A stretch of 64,000 nucleotides of DNA from Iris pallida (GCA_029216955.1 JANAVB010015600.1:33615832-33679831), one strand, 5' to 3'; positions 9,139 through 21,520 are shown, numbered from the stretch's first letter. Notes: generated by a model not told the origin, from the letters alone. A program made the numbers and translations.

Positions 9139-11171
9139 TGTAGAAGCATAGAATTTCAGGCGTATCTATAGGCCAGAATTCCTATGCGCTCAACCCAACC
9201 ATGCAACCAACTCAAATACGTCAGGAATCTCAAACAGATACATGGCACAGCAAAGAACAGTACAAGTTTAAAGACATTAAACATAAGGCTTTTATTTCAT
9301 ATAAAAGTCTATTACATGTCTAAAGAAAGGCTTTACAAAGGAGAACTTCTACAAAAAGAAAGATCCTAAAGCTATAGCCAGGCACAGCAACTGCCATGCG
9401 CCCCATGCCAGGTGCGTCATCCGTTAGACGCATCACTTTGATGTCTCATCCAGGTGCATCGTCTCGTCATTATGGCGCAGGCACATCAGCACCAATCAGC
9501 CCTTGTCTAGCAGGGGAAGGAGCTCTCCTAGCTCGACAAAGATCGTGGCACGATGCCCCGGTCTTCGGAAGCAACAGGCACACTCGGCAGCCTGTGGCTC
9601 TTCCAGTATAACAAAAGGCAGAGGCCTGTTGTCGGAACTCGACGATCCTGATATTTGGATGCAACAGGCACCATCGGCCTGTGTTAAGACTCGACTATCC
9701 CGATATTTGGATACAACAAACAGCATCACGGAAGCTCAGAGCGACAGAAAGACTGGGGCAGCGCATCTTCACCCTCGGAAAGAGCTTGAGCTCGGCATTT
9801 CGCTAAGGCGGAGCTCCGGCCAAGTATATCTTCATATCAAAATGAAGAATAAAAGCAAAGCTTTCCTTCATGCGGCTATTTATAAGCACGGGCAGCCTAC
9901 ACCCGAGTGCCAAATAGCCAATGTTCCAAATTCCATGCAATAAATTTGTATTAATAGCAAATGCATCCGTCTTCTCGTATTCAGCTAAGTCAAGGCAACC
10001 ATTAACGCTTCGAGGAACTCAACAGGCGGGCCAAAGAGGATGTGGCACATTAGCAGATGCGCCGTCGATATCATGCGCTCCCCATGGATATGCCTAACGG
10101 GCCATGGATTCATGCGCCCAGATTGGCACTAACCAATACAACCCTCTCCATCAAGCATTTAATGCTGAATGACAAAGGCGTTGAAGCATTCCAAGAGCCA
10201 TCCAATCAGCAGCCCTTTGCAGAAAATGAAGAGCCGCTGATGTCAGCACCATCATTACACCTTGGGTCGGTAATAACTGTCGAATAGCCGATCGATCATT
10301 CGTATGTGCCTCGTGGCCATGCGCCCAGAAGACTACGTGCGCCCAGTGGTCATACGCCCCCTCAGCTCACTTCTGATCTCAAGCAAATGAAGACTAAGCT
10401 CTGCATGTGTCTCAAAAGCCATGCGCTTGAACTTGCTCATGACTCCTAAAAATCATGAAACCAAGTCGCCTCCCCTGCACCTGATCCTAGGAGCACCCTG
10501 ATGTGAAGCTCTACATGTGCCTCAAAAGCTATGCGTCCAGACTTGTCTATGATGCCTAAAACTCATAGGACTAAGTCTCCTCCATGCGCCCGATCCAAGG
10601 CGCACCCTGACAGATTACTCTTCTCCAAAACTGAGATCTTTGAGCTACATGCATACGCCATGCATCCATTGACTCAGTTCTATTCAAAGAATGTGTGCTA
10701 ACCACCCAAGATCTCAGCAACAACCAAATCTCAGCAACTGTCATGTGTCAGCTCCTCCGTAGTCCAATAAAGCAGTTCGAGCAGATTCCACTACAACTCG
10801 GGGTGCGTCGTCCATGCGCCCCTGCCAGCATCAGCCACGTGGCATTCCCACGTACAGGCACATCTGACATATGTGTGCATGAGCAGCCAGCCTGCTATCT
10901 ATAAATAGAAGGATCACTCCTTTATGACGGATACGAACAGAGAGAGATATATATACAGACAAACTATTATATCCATATACATAGGCCAGAAGAGACACTC
11001 AACGTCTACTTCTCCTTGCAACGCTCCGACATCCAGAGAAACCCAGACCTTCAGAGAGTTCATGATCTTCGTCAGATCGTCAACAGAGTCAACGTATTAC
11101 CACTCGCTCCATAGACACAGTGTCGAGATAAAAACAAAAATGTACTCCTAAAAAAATATCTAAGTCCTACA
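9139..11171 (+). repeat. 3' LTR of left Tat-type gypsy copy (plus orientation)
   Basis: Starts TGTAGAAGC right after the PPT and ends about CCTACA (11171), ~2.0 kb. TATA box TATAAATA at 10900-10907 gives U3 of ~1.76 kb and R-U5 of ~270 bp. U3 is filled with dispersed ATGCGCC/GGCGCAT motifs and a ~58 bp tandem duplication at about 9630-9730. The inverted partner is 11294-13264. ORFs inside it have no family likeness. Confidence 0.72.
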
Positions 11172-11293
11172 TTGTACTCTAAGTCCTACATTGGCTCTGA
11201 GCTCTGAGCTTCCGTGATAGTGTCTGTTATATCCCTGAAGTTTGAGCAGACTAGTTGATTGATGTTTTTAATTATAAACAGAACAGAGTACAA
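11172..11293. other. Spacer at the centre of the LTR-LTR inverted repeat
   Basis: About 120 bp between two oppositely oriented LTRs. Both LTRs continue inward with TTGTACTCT. The spacer also holds a second AAGTCCTACATTG and CTCTGAGCTTCCGTGATA, the latter also found inside the right LTR (about 12662) and in reverse in the left LTR (about 9730). It therefore looks like shuffled LTR material, not unique host DNA. Confidence 0.6.
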
Positions 11294-13264
11294 TGTAGGA
11301 CTTAGATATAGTCCTAGGAGTACATTTTTATTTTTATCTGGGCACTGTGTCGATGAAGCGAGTGATAATACGTTGACTCTATTGACGATCTGACGACGAT
11401 CTTAAACTCTCTGACGGTCTGGGTTGCTCTGGGTGCCGGAGCATTGCGAGGAAAAGTGGACATTGAGTATCTCTTCTGGCCTCTGTATGTGGAAATAATA
11501 GTCTGTCTGTATATATCTCTCTCTGTACATGTCCGTCATAAAGGAGTGATCCTTCTATTTACAGATAGTAGGCTGGCTACTCATACGTACATATGTCAGA
11601 TGCATCTGGACGGGGGCGTATGGACGATGCACCCTGAGTTGTAGTGGAATCTGTTCGAACTGCTTCGTTGGGCTATGAAGGAGCTTACATATGGTAGTTG
11701 CTAAGATTTGGTTGTTGCTGAGATCTTGGGTGGTTATACCCATTCTTTGAATAGAACTAAGTCAAAGGATGCGTGGCGTATGCCTGTGGCTCAAACATCT
11801 CGATTTTGAAGAAGAATGATCTGTCGGGGTGCGCCTTGGATCGGGGGCATGGTGGCGACTTAGTCCTATAAATTTTAGGCATCATAGACAAGTCTGGGTG
11901 TAGGGCTTTTAAGGTGCATATATAGCTTCGTATCACGGTGCGCCTAGGATCAGGCGTAGGGGAGGCAACTTGGTCTCATGATTTTTAGGAGTCATGAGCT
12001 AGTCCAAGCGCATGGCTTTTGAGGCGCATGCAGAGCTTACTCTTCTATTACTTGAGATCAGAAGTGAGCTGAGGGGGCGTATGACCACTGAGGTGCACGC
12101 AGTCTTCTGGACGCATGGCCATGAGGCGCATATGAATGATCGATCAGCCATGCGGCAGTTGTTACCGATCCAAGGTGTAATGATGGTGCTGACTTCAGCG
12201 GCTCTTCATTTTCTGCAAAGGGCTGCTGATTGGACGACTCTTGGAAAGCGTCACCGCCATTGTCAATCAGCATTAAATGCTTGATGGAGAGGGTTGCATT
12301 GGTTAGTACCAATCTGGGTGCATGAATCTATGATCCGCTGGGCGCATCCATAGGGAACATATGATATCGACGGCGCATCTGCCAGTGTGTCGTATCCTCT
12401 TTGGCCTACCTGTTGAGTTCTTCGAGGCGTTAATGGTTGCCTTGACTTAGCCGTATACGAGAAGACAGATGTATTTACTATTAATGTAAATTTATTGCAT
12501 AGAATTTAGAATATTGGCTATTTGGCACTCAGGTGTAGATTGCCCGTGCATATAAATAGACGTCTGAAGGAAAGTTTTACTTTTATTCTTTATTTTGATA
12601 TGAAGATAAACTTTGTCGGAGCTTCGTCTTAGCGAAATACCGAGCTCAACCTCTTTCCGTCGCTCTGAGCTTCCGTGATACTGTTTGTTGCATCCAAATA
12701 TAGGGATCGTCGAGTTCCGACACACGCCGATGGCGCCTGTTGCATCCAAATATCAGGATCGTCAATTCCGGACAACAGGCATCCGCCTTTTGTTAAGCTG
12801 GAAGAGCCGCAGGCTGCCGAGTGTGCATGTTGATTCCGAAGACCGGGGCATCGTGTCGCGATCTTTGTCGAGCTAGGAGAGCTCCTCCTCCTGCTAGACA
12901 AGGGCTAATTGGTGCTGATGCGCCTGCGCCATAAGGACGAGACGATGTGCCTGAATGAGACATCAGAGTGATGCGCCTGACGGATGATGCACCTGGCATG
13001 GGGCGCATGGCAGTTGCTGTGCCTGGCTATAGCTTTAGGATCTTTTTTTTGTAGAAGTTCTCCTTTGTAAAGCCCTTCTTTAGACATGTAATAGACTTTC
13101 ATATGAAATAAAAGCCTTATGTTCAATGTCTTTAAACTTGTATTGTTCTTTGTTGTACAATGTATCTGTTTGAGCTTGCTGACGTATTTGAGTAGGTCGC
13201 ATGGTTGGGTTGAACGCATAGGAATTATGGCCTATAGATGCGCCTGAAATTTCATGCTTCTACA
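11294..13264 (-). repeat. 3' LTR of right Tat-type gypsy copy (minus orientation)
   Basis: On the minus strand it starts TGTAGAAGC (13264) after the PPT and ends CCTACA (11294), ~1.97 kb. It is homologous along its whole length to the LTR at 9139-11171 but inverted. Its TATA position reads CTGTAAATAG (about 11565-11574) where the left copy has CTATAAATAG, so its core promoter is mutated. ATGCGCC-type motifs are again dispersed throughout. Confidence 0.72.
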
Positions 13265-13687
13265 AGACCCCCTTCAAAGTTTTCAAAACTTTTTGTCAAG
13301 TTTTGGAAGACTTTGAACAAGAAGCGTAGGAAGTAACGACTCGGGGCACATGCCCTTCTCCTAGGTGCATGGCTCTTCTTGGCGTATAGTCATTGTGCGC
13401 ATCACTGTGGGGATGCTTTGTTGCTTAGGCACACACTGCTAGGGCGCATACATCTTTTGGAAGAGATAACGCCTCGATCTTAGAAAAGATTAATGATGAT
13501 CGTTTGAAGATAAGCAGCTGTTGGTTTCACGAGACCCGAAGCGAGTGATTACTGATGTCACGCCTCATCGGTTTACATACGAGGCCAAGCCTATAAATAG
13601 GCGGCTGTGAGGAGAGAGAGCCTTCTACTTTCTGCCAAAGCTTTCTTCTTCCTCAGAGCTCTTTTCTCTTTCTTTTTCGTTAGAGAG
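13265..13687. promoter_or_regulatory. PPT and divergent promoter of antisense ORF (right copy)
   Basis: Next to the LTR lies the PPT complement (AGACCCCCTTC, about 13265-13275). On the plus strand TATAAATA at 13592-13599 lies 89 bp before the ATG at 13688, with a pyrimidine-rich leader between. This is a separate promoter reading away from the LTR. Location and layout match the other two copies in the window. Confidence 0.65.
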
Positions 13688-16550
13688 ATGGCTCCTAAGA
13701 CTCTCCGAGGCGGTGCTGCTGGCCGAGGAAGGGGCCGAGGAAAGGAACCCTTAGAGGTCGACACGGAGGAAGCCCCCATCGTCATGGCCACCCACGCCGA
13801 CGTTTGGCCGGAAGTGTTTGGTGGGTGTTCTCTTGCCTTGGTCTTTGTTGTAGTGATATTGGGGTGACCCGACTGCAGATGTGTTGCCTCATGTCAATGT
13901 GTTTCGGCTGACGCACATAGACTTTTGTCCTGATGATGCGTCGAAGCCCTTTCAGCTGACGTGCATGGACTTAAGTCCTGATGATGTGCTGAAGCTTTAT
14001 TTGCCGACGCACATGGACTTAGGTCATGACGATACACCGAAGCTTCTTTTGCTGATGCGCATGGACTTAGAGCTTGATGATGCGGCAAATCTTCCTCTGC
14101 AATGCACCAGGACTTTGATCCTGTGTGTCTTTGCCGGGGCTCCATCTTATGCACCTGGGTTTCGGCCCGGTTGATGAGCTAGGAGTCGTGATGCGGCTCA
14201 GATGCTCATATTGGGCTTCTAAGTCCTTTTAGTCTTTTGTCTGATGGCTTTGTTTTATTTTATGTGACAGTGTCGATGACCATCCCCCTGCTGAATGAAG
14301 TCCTCTTGGACCATGCACTCTGTCAGCTGGGTGTGGATTTTAATGAAGAGGTCATAGACCTAGCCAAAGCGACTATTATGTTGGATCAGCCTCCAGAGAG
14401 GATGGCCCAGATTCGTGACCAGCACCATGTTTTCCTACAATGCATGATGGAGAGGAGACTCAAATCAGTTGAGTCTGAAAATGAGTCCTTTTTAAAACCC
14501 GAATTCATGTTCGGAGATCGCATGACTTCTACCGAAGTGAAGGTGCGAAAGATCAGGGAAGACTGGTTCTTCAAAGCCAGAGGCGTGAACATGTATATCA
14601 AGCAAGCGGAGCACCAATTGCCCTTGACGGCCTTTCGTAGTCTTGCTTCGAAGTGAAGGATGAAGTGGGAGCACACTCCATCTCAAGGAGGGGCCATGGC
14701 TGGAACTATACGACTCGACACATCTTCAAACCAGAGGGATACCCTGACTGCGATACGAGCCGGAACCTCTTATCATTGGCGAACCTTATATCCCGGGGGT
14801 ATCTATAGCGATGTTCCCACAGATACCTTCGCGTTCAATGCTTCGATCTTCGTCAATCGTTTGGCGGAGGGCAAGCTATCGTACCCGAAGGGAGCTTTTC
14901 GGGTCGATTGTTGGTGCCACTATGTACAGAAGTGGGACGAGTTGACACTCTGGGTTCTGACGAAGTTTCGGACCGACCTCAGAAAGATTGGTCTTACTGC
15001 TGCCGTTCGTGCTACTCAGACAGGCATAGACCTGAACAAGCACAGGTTTCTTGCTCTCCTGGAGATGTATAATACCCATACCGACACCTTTTTTTACTCC
15101 CGTAGGGGAGTTAGGATTGGCACTACACGAGATGTATGAGGTCTCGAAGCTTCCTTGGGGGTCTGAACCCTATGAAGAGTATTTTTCCCACGAATGAGGA
15201 GTTCTTGGCTTTAGAATAGAAGAACTCTGAGATGATGGCGGTCTTCAAGGAGGTCATGAGTCGTCATTACCTGCTTCAGCATAGGGAAAGAGGCGGGACG
15301 CAGCCCCCTGTGAATACTTGGAGGGAGTATGCCTTTAAGCAAGACTTGACGGATTGCTCGAAGATCTATTTTATGACTCCTCAAGAGCTCTCCCATGCTG
15401 AGGTACTCACTGAGATGACTAGGCTCAATGAGAAGAACCCTCGTGAAAATGAGGACCGGGAGCCATCTGATCACATCTATAGCTGTTTCTGGCACTGTGC
15501 TTACAAGATGTCTTCAAAGGCCGTATTGGCGTCCTTTCTGATGCTATGGCTCCGTGACTATGTATTTGCTGGTGGGTCCGATTCCTTGGAGAGGGTATCC
15601 AGGAATCTTATTTTGTCGGCTGTGAAGCTGGTCTTTGGTTATCCTCTGGCTCTGCTTTCTGCTATAGTATGCAACCAGAAGTGGGGTTTAATAGAATTCA
15701 CCATGTGATAGATGAGAAGGGCAAGTGGGGAAATTTCCCTAGTGTGGAGATGTCCTTCCATTACCTGATGGGGTGGCTGATTCTGCACCACCCGAACATA
15801 ATGACTCCTAAGTCGGCCAAGGAGCATGAGGATGGCGACGCTTTTATTCGTCGCTTCTACAGGCAAAAGTGGCTGCATACAGGTGTACCTGTCTGTAGGA
15901 GGGTTCTGTCCTATCTCCAAGGATAGGAGATCATCAAGGTCGCTCCTACTTTTGATGGCTGTGAAGCGGATGAGGAGATGGAAGATGCCGACGAAGATGC
16001 AATTACCTTGGCGTCGTGGGGGTTCTACTGGCTGCAGAGCATCCGACCTTCCCACCATGTGTATCGGAACCGAAATTGATGCTTCTTGGAGCCGTATTTG
16101 TCCAGTCGCTTTGTACGCCAATTCGACTATACCCAACTAATGTTGAAGAACCCCAGTAGCTCTCTGAGATTCGTTAGGAGTTTACTGGATGGTGCCCGGG
16201 GTGGCAATATTACAATGTCGGGTGCACGGGGGTGCGTTTCACACTGTCGGTCCGCAACCCCCAGCAAAAAATCTTGTATTTTGTCGTAAAGTTTTACTGC
16301 ACGATGAATATAGTCCCCGTTGGATTTGACCGAAAGACCAGTTTTATTGCCGGTACGTAGCTCGAAGCTTCGGAAGCTATGCGGGCGATGGCTCGAGCTT
16401 ATTATCCTCCTAAAGCGACAGCATACAGGACTGCCCCTATAGCACCGACAGGAAGCTCTCAGGAGGACCCCTCGGCCAGACCATCGAAGAGACGTGCCCC
16501 GATGGAGGCAGATTCATCTGACCCGAAGAGGCCCAAGAAGGCCTTTGTGT
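13688..16550 (+). pseudogene. Antisense additional ORF with plant mobile domain (right Tat copy)
   Basis: Exon 1 (13688-13820) encodes MAPKTLRGGAAGRGRGRGKE; a GT donor at 13821 and a TTTTATGTGACAG acceptor ending at 14270 remove a 450-bp intron in phase 1. Exon 2 gives LLNEVLLDHALCQLGVDFNE, FLKPEFMFGDRM, REDWFFK, then WVLTKFRTDLRKIGL, RFLALLEMYNTHTDTFF, EPYEEYFPTNEEF and AVLASFLMLWLRDYVF. The [ET]xTF..GE..L block and the FL-xLWL-xxYVF block are typical of the plant mobile domain (PMD), found in plant transposons and in the MAIN/MAIL1 proteins. Stops at about 14654 and 15137 and several frame changes after 15700 break it. It is collinear with 52385-57250. It ends abruptly at 16550 where an LTR begins; the element's pol is missing. 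Function within the element is unknown. Confidence 0.72.
13908..14100 (+). repeat. 48-bp tandem repeat, four copies, in intron 1 of the antisense ORF
   Basis: Four diverged units of 48 bp, each with a form of ACGCACATGGACTTAGGTCC and GATGATGCGCTGAAGC. The period is a multiple of three and one frame stays open through all copies, giving 16-residue repeats of the form L-T-x-M-D-L-x-x-D-D-x-x-K-L-x-L. It lies between the exon 1 donor and exon 2 acceptor, so it is read as intronic unless splicing is alternative. Confidence 0.75.
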
Positions 16551-19500
16551 GAGCCCTTGACCCAAAATTCCTATTTTTATGTTACTATATTTTACTGAAT
16601 TATTAATTAATGAATAGATTTATTTGAATAATTAATGTATATGTAAAATATATAGATTGTTATTTCCTAGAAATAATAAGGGAAGGCAGGAAGTAGGGTT
16701 TTTACAAATATCTCAATGAGGAGGGGCTAAATTGCAAATGTTAAGTTTAAATCCTAATAACTAAATGGCCAGTATAAAATTCAAATCCTTCGAGTAGCTG
16801 GATTCGAATCCAGCTCTTGATAGAGATTGGAAATTCAACCTTATCCTCTCGATCCACCTGAGCCCTAGTATAAATACAAGGGATCACCATGGCCCCTGTT
16901 TTCCTGAACCCTAATCTCCTGCCACAAATTCTCCTACTCTGCATCAAGGAACTACTCGAAGAGTTGAAGCAAATTAAACCATCGACAGGTAACAATTCCC
17001 CACCATGGCCTTCATTCATTAGAACTAATTACTCCTAGCCTTGCAAGCGCCTGTCATTAACTAATATAGGATGGGATGGGTAGGTGTTCGACTTAATATC
17101 GAATAAGGGACTTATGGGGTGTACTCATGTGTCGAGCACAAAGTGTTAATGATGCATCATATCTTGTTTTAGGTTGCCATGAGATTTTATACCATATGAA
17201 CATTGATACCTTAATTTCATACCAATAGATACTGATAGGAACATGGGGTATCAACAGGGACAGCCTTGACCTTGATGTATACTTGATATCATGTCCAACA
17301 AACTGGTATCATACTGATACCTTAATTAATCAATGTAAGACCCTTATGCCTGATGGATAACTAGTGCCATCTTGACCTTAGCATCAGAGCTAGGTCTTAG
17401 CCTGATTCCTGATGACCACAGTCTAGGTGCAGTAGAAAACCCATGTTCCTGTGCAGGTCATTATATGCATAGGTGAGGTGCATATGCACAACTACTACTC
17501 TGAGATAGCAGGCAACATGGCTGTTTACAGAACGCAAGGGCTTGAGTAATTATGGCTATATGGGAATATTATACATATAACCTGTTCCTTATGTTCTTCA
17601 TGTTGCCATATGCTATACCATTGTAGGTAGGAGAGCTAGAGAAGGTGGTAACTGTGCATATGTATCCTGCATAAGTATCTGTACCATAGACTAGTATGTA
17701 CATATGTATCCTGCATATATTATATAGATAAGTGTAGGAGATTATTCAAATGGATGCTTAGTATCAGTTCTTAACTGATATAGTATCAACTTCTTAACTG
17801 ACATTGTGACGATTTACAAACTAATATTATAAATCAGTCCACAACTGTGTAGTTGGGATTTTGAGTTCATTGAGTCAGAAAATGATATAGAAGGGGAGGG
17901 GGCTCGATCACAAGCTTAGGAGTTGGGTACCAGTCAAGGGACAGTTATGAGAGAGAGATGGTGTGGCACCTGGTGAGAGACTTTAGGAGAGTTTTTGGAC
18001 TGGGATGTGAAAAGGGTGTCTTTCATTGCAGAGCAGGTTTTGAGCACATATTGCTACAGTCCATAGGGATTGGATTTTGGTTCAGTCCAGAAACAAACAT
18101 AGAAGATGGTGACAAGGAGATTTAGGACTCATGTCAGAGGTCAGATGACCCCTGGTACACTGTTGGTCCAATGTTCACATAGACCATATATTCAAGGTTG
18201 AGAGGTAAATTGAGTGTCAGTACAGAGTATCAGGCCAGAGGCTCACAGGCAACTATACCTATCCAGACATCTAAGGCAACACATAGGAAGTAGAAGGATT
18301 AAGAGGTTGTGATACATTGCACTAGAGTAGATAGGGTGGTTCTGAACAGGACTCGGATTGGACAGTAAAGAAGTAAGTCCCAAAATATAAGGGAAAGACA
18401 TGCCCTTTCCTCCTTACTAAATCAAAAGTACCATGAAGTACCAGGACTTAATAGGAGTCAGTACATGACCATACTAGAACTGAGTTCAGGTAAGGACAGG
18501 GAAAGACATGCCCTTCCATCCTTGCTAAATCAAAAGTCAGTACAAACATCCCTTAATTATCTTTTGATACAGTCAATTGCCATACCATCAGGAGGGACAG
18601 ATACCAATCATATTAGCTTATGGGCTCTAACCGGTTATTCATATCATGTTATTGTTTTCGAAGATGTAGGACTTTAGGGAGGATTCCTAAACATATCAGT
18701 TAATAGATATGACACCGGGTTAATAAACCAAAATAAGTAATAGGTGGAGAGATGTAGGTGAGAGTTCAGTAGGAAGTAGTAGTGTGTTTGGCACTTGGCC
18801 AATTAAGATGTGAAATGGTAATGTATCCTAGATGCAGCATGTTAGTATTAGGAAATTTAGCAAGTAAAGAGGGTATTAGCCATATACATCACTCAGAGTA
18901 CCTAACAGGTACTGTATTAGAGGTTGGGGCTACCATCCGGACAGAGGCTAGTAGCCTATGTAAAGGGGAAGCATCAATGAATAGGATGTCATGTGTAGGT
19001 GTAGGAATCAAGATTCCAGTTGCAATTGAAACCACATTGGGCATTTATGTAGGGATTAGATTATGGGTTAGGGCGTGGGTCAACATGCGTGTGACCTTGG
19101 TTATGTGTCCAGAAGTATGACCCTATAAGTCTTACCTGGACTTAATGTCCCAGGAGATACATTGGTTACATGTAACAAATCTACATGCATTATCCTAGTA
19201 TCATTGTAGAAACCCTAAATCCTTTCAATATGTACACTGTCTTTAGTGATACCCCAAGTATCTGACAGGCCAGGAGGATGTATCCTAGCATAGTCTCTAG
19301 GAGTACCTGACCTATCATATCCAGGAGACAGATTGCCAGGTTGGTTGAATGTCATATAATATATGCCATATACTTCCACATAAGTTTTGTACTATATTAT
19401 ACATATATGCATTGTATTAAATAGATAGATGAATATGTATAGATATATATATATAGCTACACCATATTTTATACTGTTAGTTGTAGTAAGGGTGGATATT

Positions 19501-20066
19501 ATGTAATTATTTCTATTGTTAACTAATATGGACTTTAGGATCCATGTCAGTGGACTGAACCAATTAGGATTTCCCAAGTGACAGTGAAGAGAGGGTTAGT
19601 TTTGGACTCTAGGTTGGGAATTAGGGGTGTCCCAGTTCTTCCTATCATTAGAGGAGTATGTGTCAGTCCTTCGACTGAATACAAGAGCCTGGGATTGAGG
19701 GAAATCTCTTCCCTGGGTTGGACAGCAGTGAGGATCCCTTAAGTAGGAAATGCAGGTCACCCGATTTAGAGGTAAGCCCTGAATAAATCCCGAGTATTAG
19801 TTATAACTGATATCAGTCCTACCAGACCTTGTGTAGGCTTAAACCTGATATCAGTACATATGTACCCAAGAGTATCCTAGATGTTAGAATGGGCCTAACA
19901 GTAGACTGCATAATAGCAGTATGCAGTAGGGTTTGTAAGGCCCTATGAGCAGGGGATCCTGACCTGTGTTTGGGGGCCATGCGGGCAGAGCATTCAGTAC
20001 CTTGCCTTGGCCAAACCCTAGGTTTTTCCATAACTGATGTACTTGCAGCAGCAAGCAAGTAGCCAT
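16551..20066 (+). repeat. LTR-like non-coding block, probable 5' portion of a plus-strand chromovirus-like LTR
   Basis: Starts TGTGAGCCC at the abrupt end of the PMD gene and is non-coding. TATA box AGTATAAATACA at about 16867-16878 is followed by a leader with a possible splice donor (GACAG|GTAACA, about 16985). A ~65-bp duplication (AGGGAAAGACATGCCC at about 18392 and 18498) lies inside. It is replaced at 20067 by a minus-strand LTR. Its texture resembles 48563-50583, which ends as a plus-strand LTR, so I infer these are two halves of one LTR split by the nested element. That join is inference. Confidence 0.45.
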
Positions 20067-20988
20067 CGAATACGAGACGTGTCCAAGCCAGCCTACGTCG
20101 CAGAGTCGACGGTAGAACGCTGTATAGCCACAATGCTCAAAATCACAAGTAATGCTCATTCACAAAATTAATTTAACTTACAATGATCACAAGTTTTACA
20201 TTTGCAAAAAAATATAAACTTGTACAAATAATTGAATGACTACAACTCAACTATCTAGCTGGTCTCTAGGCTTTTGTCTGCAAAGTACCCCCCGTATCTC
20301 CTATGCTAAGTAAATCCACGGCTAACCTGAAAAATATTAGTTTTCAGTCAGAAATGGAACGAGTACAATTCACTGAATACAGTTTCAATATATAAAAATG
20401 ACTATACGACAGAGGTTAGCCTTTAGACATATGATTCATAAAAACAAATAAAGAAAAATAGAGTAAACTAAATACCAAAAATAGTAAATAAAAATACGAA
20501 ATACTCACCAACAGACTGACTGAAATACCTTTGATATGTGATCGGTCTCGGGACAATTACACGACACTGTCTACACTGTCTAAAGTTACACTGTCTACAC
20601 TTTCTAAAGTTACACTGTCTATATTGTATGTAGTTACACTGTCTACATTGAATAATGTAATAAAAAAACACGATCTACACGGTCTACTTTGTAATAATAA
20701 ATTACAGTTTACACTGTTTATTTTGCAATAATAAATCACTATCTACACTATCCACTCTGTAATAATAAATTACTGTCTACACTGTCTATTTTATAATAAT
20801 AAATCACTATCTACACTGTCTATACTGTCTAAGGTCAGATCACACATCGTTGGTACTTCACCCTCCCGACACAACAAGAAAGAAAATTAACATAAAACTG
20901 AAATCACATATCTATCGACTAAACACTGATGCATAGTAAAGATCAATACTGAAAACAAACAATAAACTGTACTCACCTGTGGCCGTTT
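20067..20988 (-). repeat. 3' LTR of nested gypsy element, terminal part (segment 1)
   Basis: Matches 45424-46335 closely in order and orientation, starting at CGAATACGAGACGTGTCC (compare CGGATACGAAACATGTCC in the other LTR). It lacks the last ~25 bp of the LTR, the TGTCACGACCCGTACCC end, so the left end is truncated. Interrupted at 20988 by a CACTA element and resumes at 29258. In its own minus orientation this is the U5-side end of the LTR. Confidence 0.82.
20561..20835. repeat. Minisatellite of GTCTACACTGTC-type units in LTR
   Basis: Repeated ~20-bp units (TACACTGTCTACACTGTCTA-like) grade into ~38-bp units with TTTGTAATAATAAATCACT. The equivalent array is at 45915-46165 in the other LTR, with a different number of units. 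Non-coding; the frames it opens are artefacts of the repeat. Confidence 0.8.
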
Positions 20989-21004
20989 CACTACTAAAAT
21001 ATGC

Positions 21005-21440
21005 CAAATTAGCGACGTCCAGATACGTCGCTAATTAAGGAAAATACGTCGCTAAAGGTAATTAGCGACGACTTTAGCGACGGAAAATGAAGGTCGCAAA
21101 AAAGCTGGTCGCAGATGACAAATTTGTCGCCCTACGTCGCTGTTTCCGACGTCACCACAATGTCGCTGGGTCTTCGCAAATTTGGCGACGTAGGGCGACG
21201 AACAGGAACATCGCCATATTAGCGACGTTGTGTGACTACGTAGCGACGTCGTTCCTTTTTATGTACTGACATGTCATGCATGCCACGTCAGCAGTTTAGC
21301 GACGTATGGCGACTAAGTTAGCGACGTCATGTCTATGACACGTCAGCAACTGAGCGACGGATAGTGACGTAACGGCGCTAATTAGCGACGTCTGTTTACG
21401 TCACTATACATCGTAGAACGTCGCTATACGTCGTAGATAT
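21005..21440. repeat. CACTA left subterminal repeats
   Basis: More than a dozen copies of GCGACG or its complement CGTCGC, often as TTAGCGACGT or ACGTCGCTA, in both orientations. In En/Spm, subterminal repeats of this kind are the binding sites of the TnpA protein. The matching cluster is at 29030-29235 beside the right TIR. Confidence 0.85.
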
Positions 21441-21451
21441 TATGAAATTTA

Positions 21452-21520
21452 TTTTAAAAAAATGTGTTTGGTATTTTTGTTATGCTCATCATCACAAAAA
21501 TACCAAACATATTTTTAAAA
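21452..21520. other. Near-perfect hairpin, ~27-bp arms, 13-nt loop
   Basis: GTTTGGTATTTTTGT (ending 21480) faces ACAAAAATACCAAAC (from 21494), extended by A/T-rich arms on each side. The loop is 21481-21493. It lies between the subterminal repeats and the TnpA gene of the CACTA element. Confidence 0.75.

Noticed and set aside
9470..9943. Overlapping frames of up to 146 codons on both strands
   Set aside because: They lie inside the gypsy LTR and reappear broken in the inverted copy at 12492-12901; repeat composition explains them.
13894..14154. Minus-strand frame with DLSPCASA repeats
   Set aside because: Shadow of the 48-bp tandem repeats in the intron of the antisense gene; no independent support.
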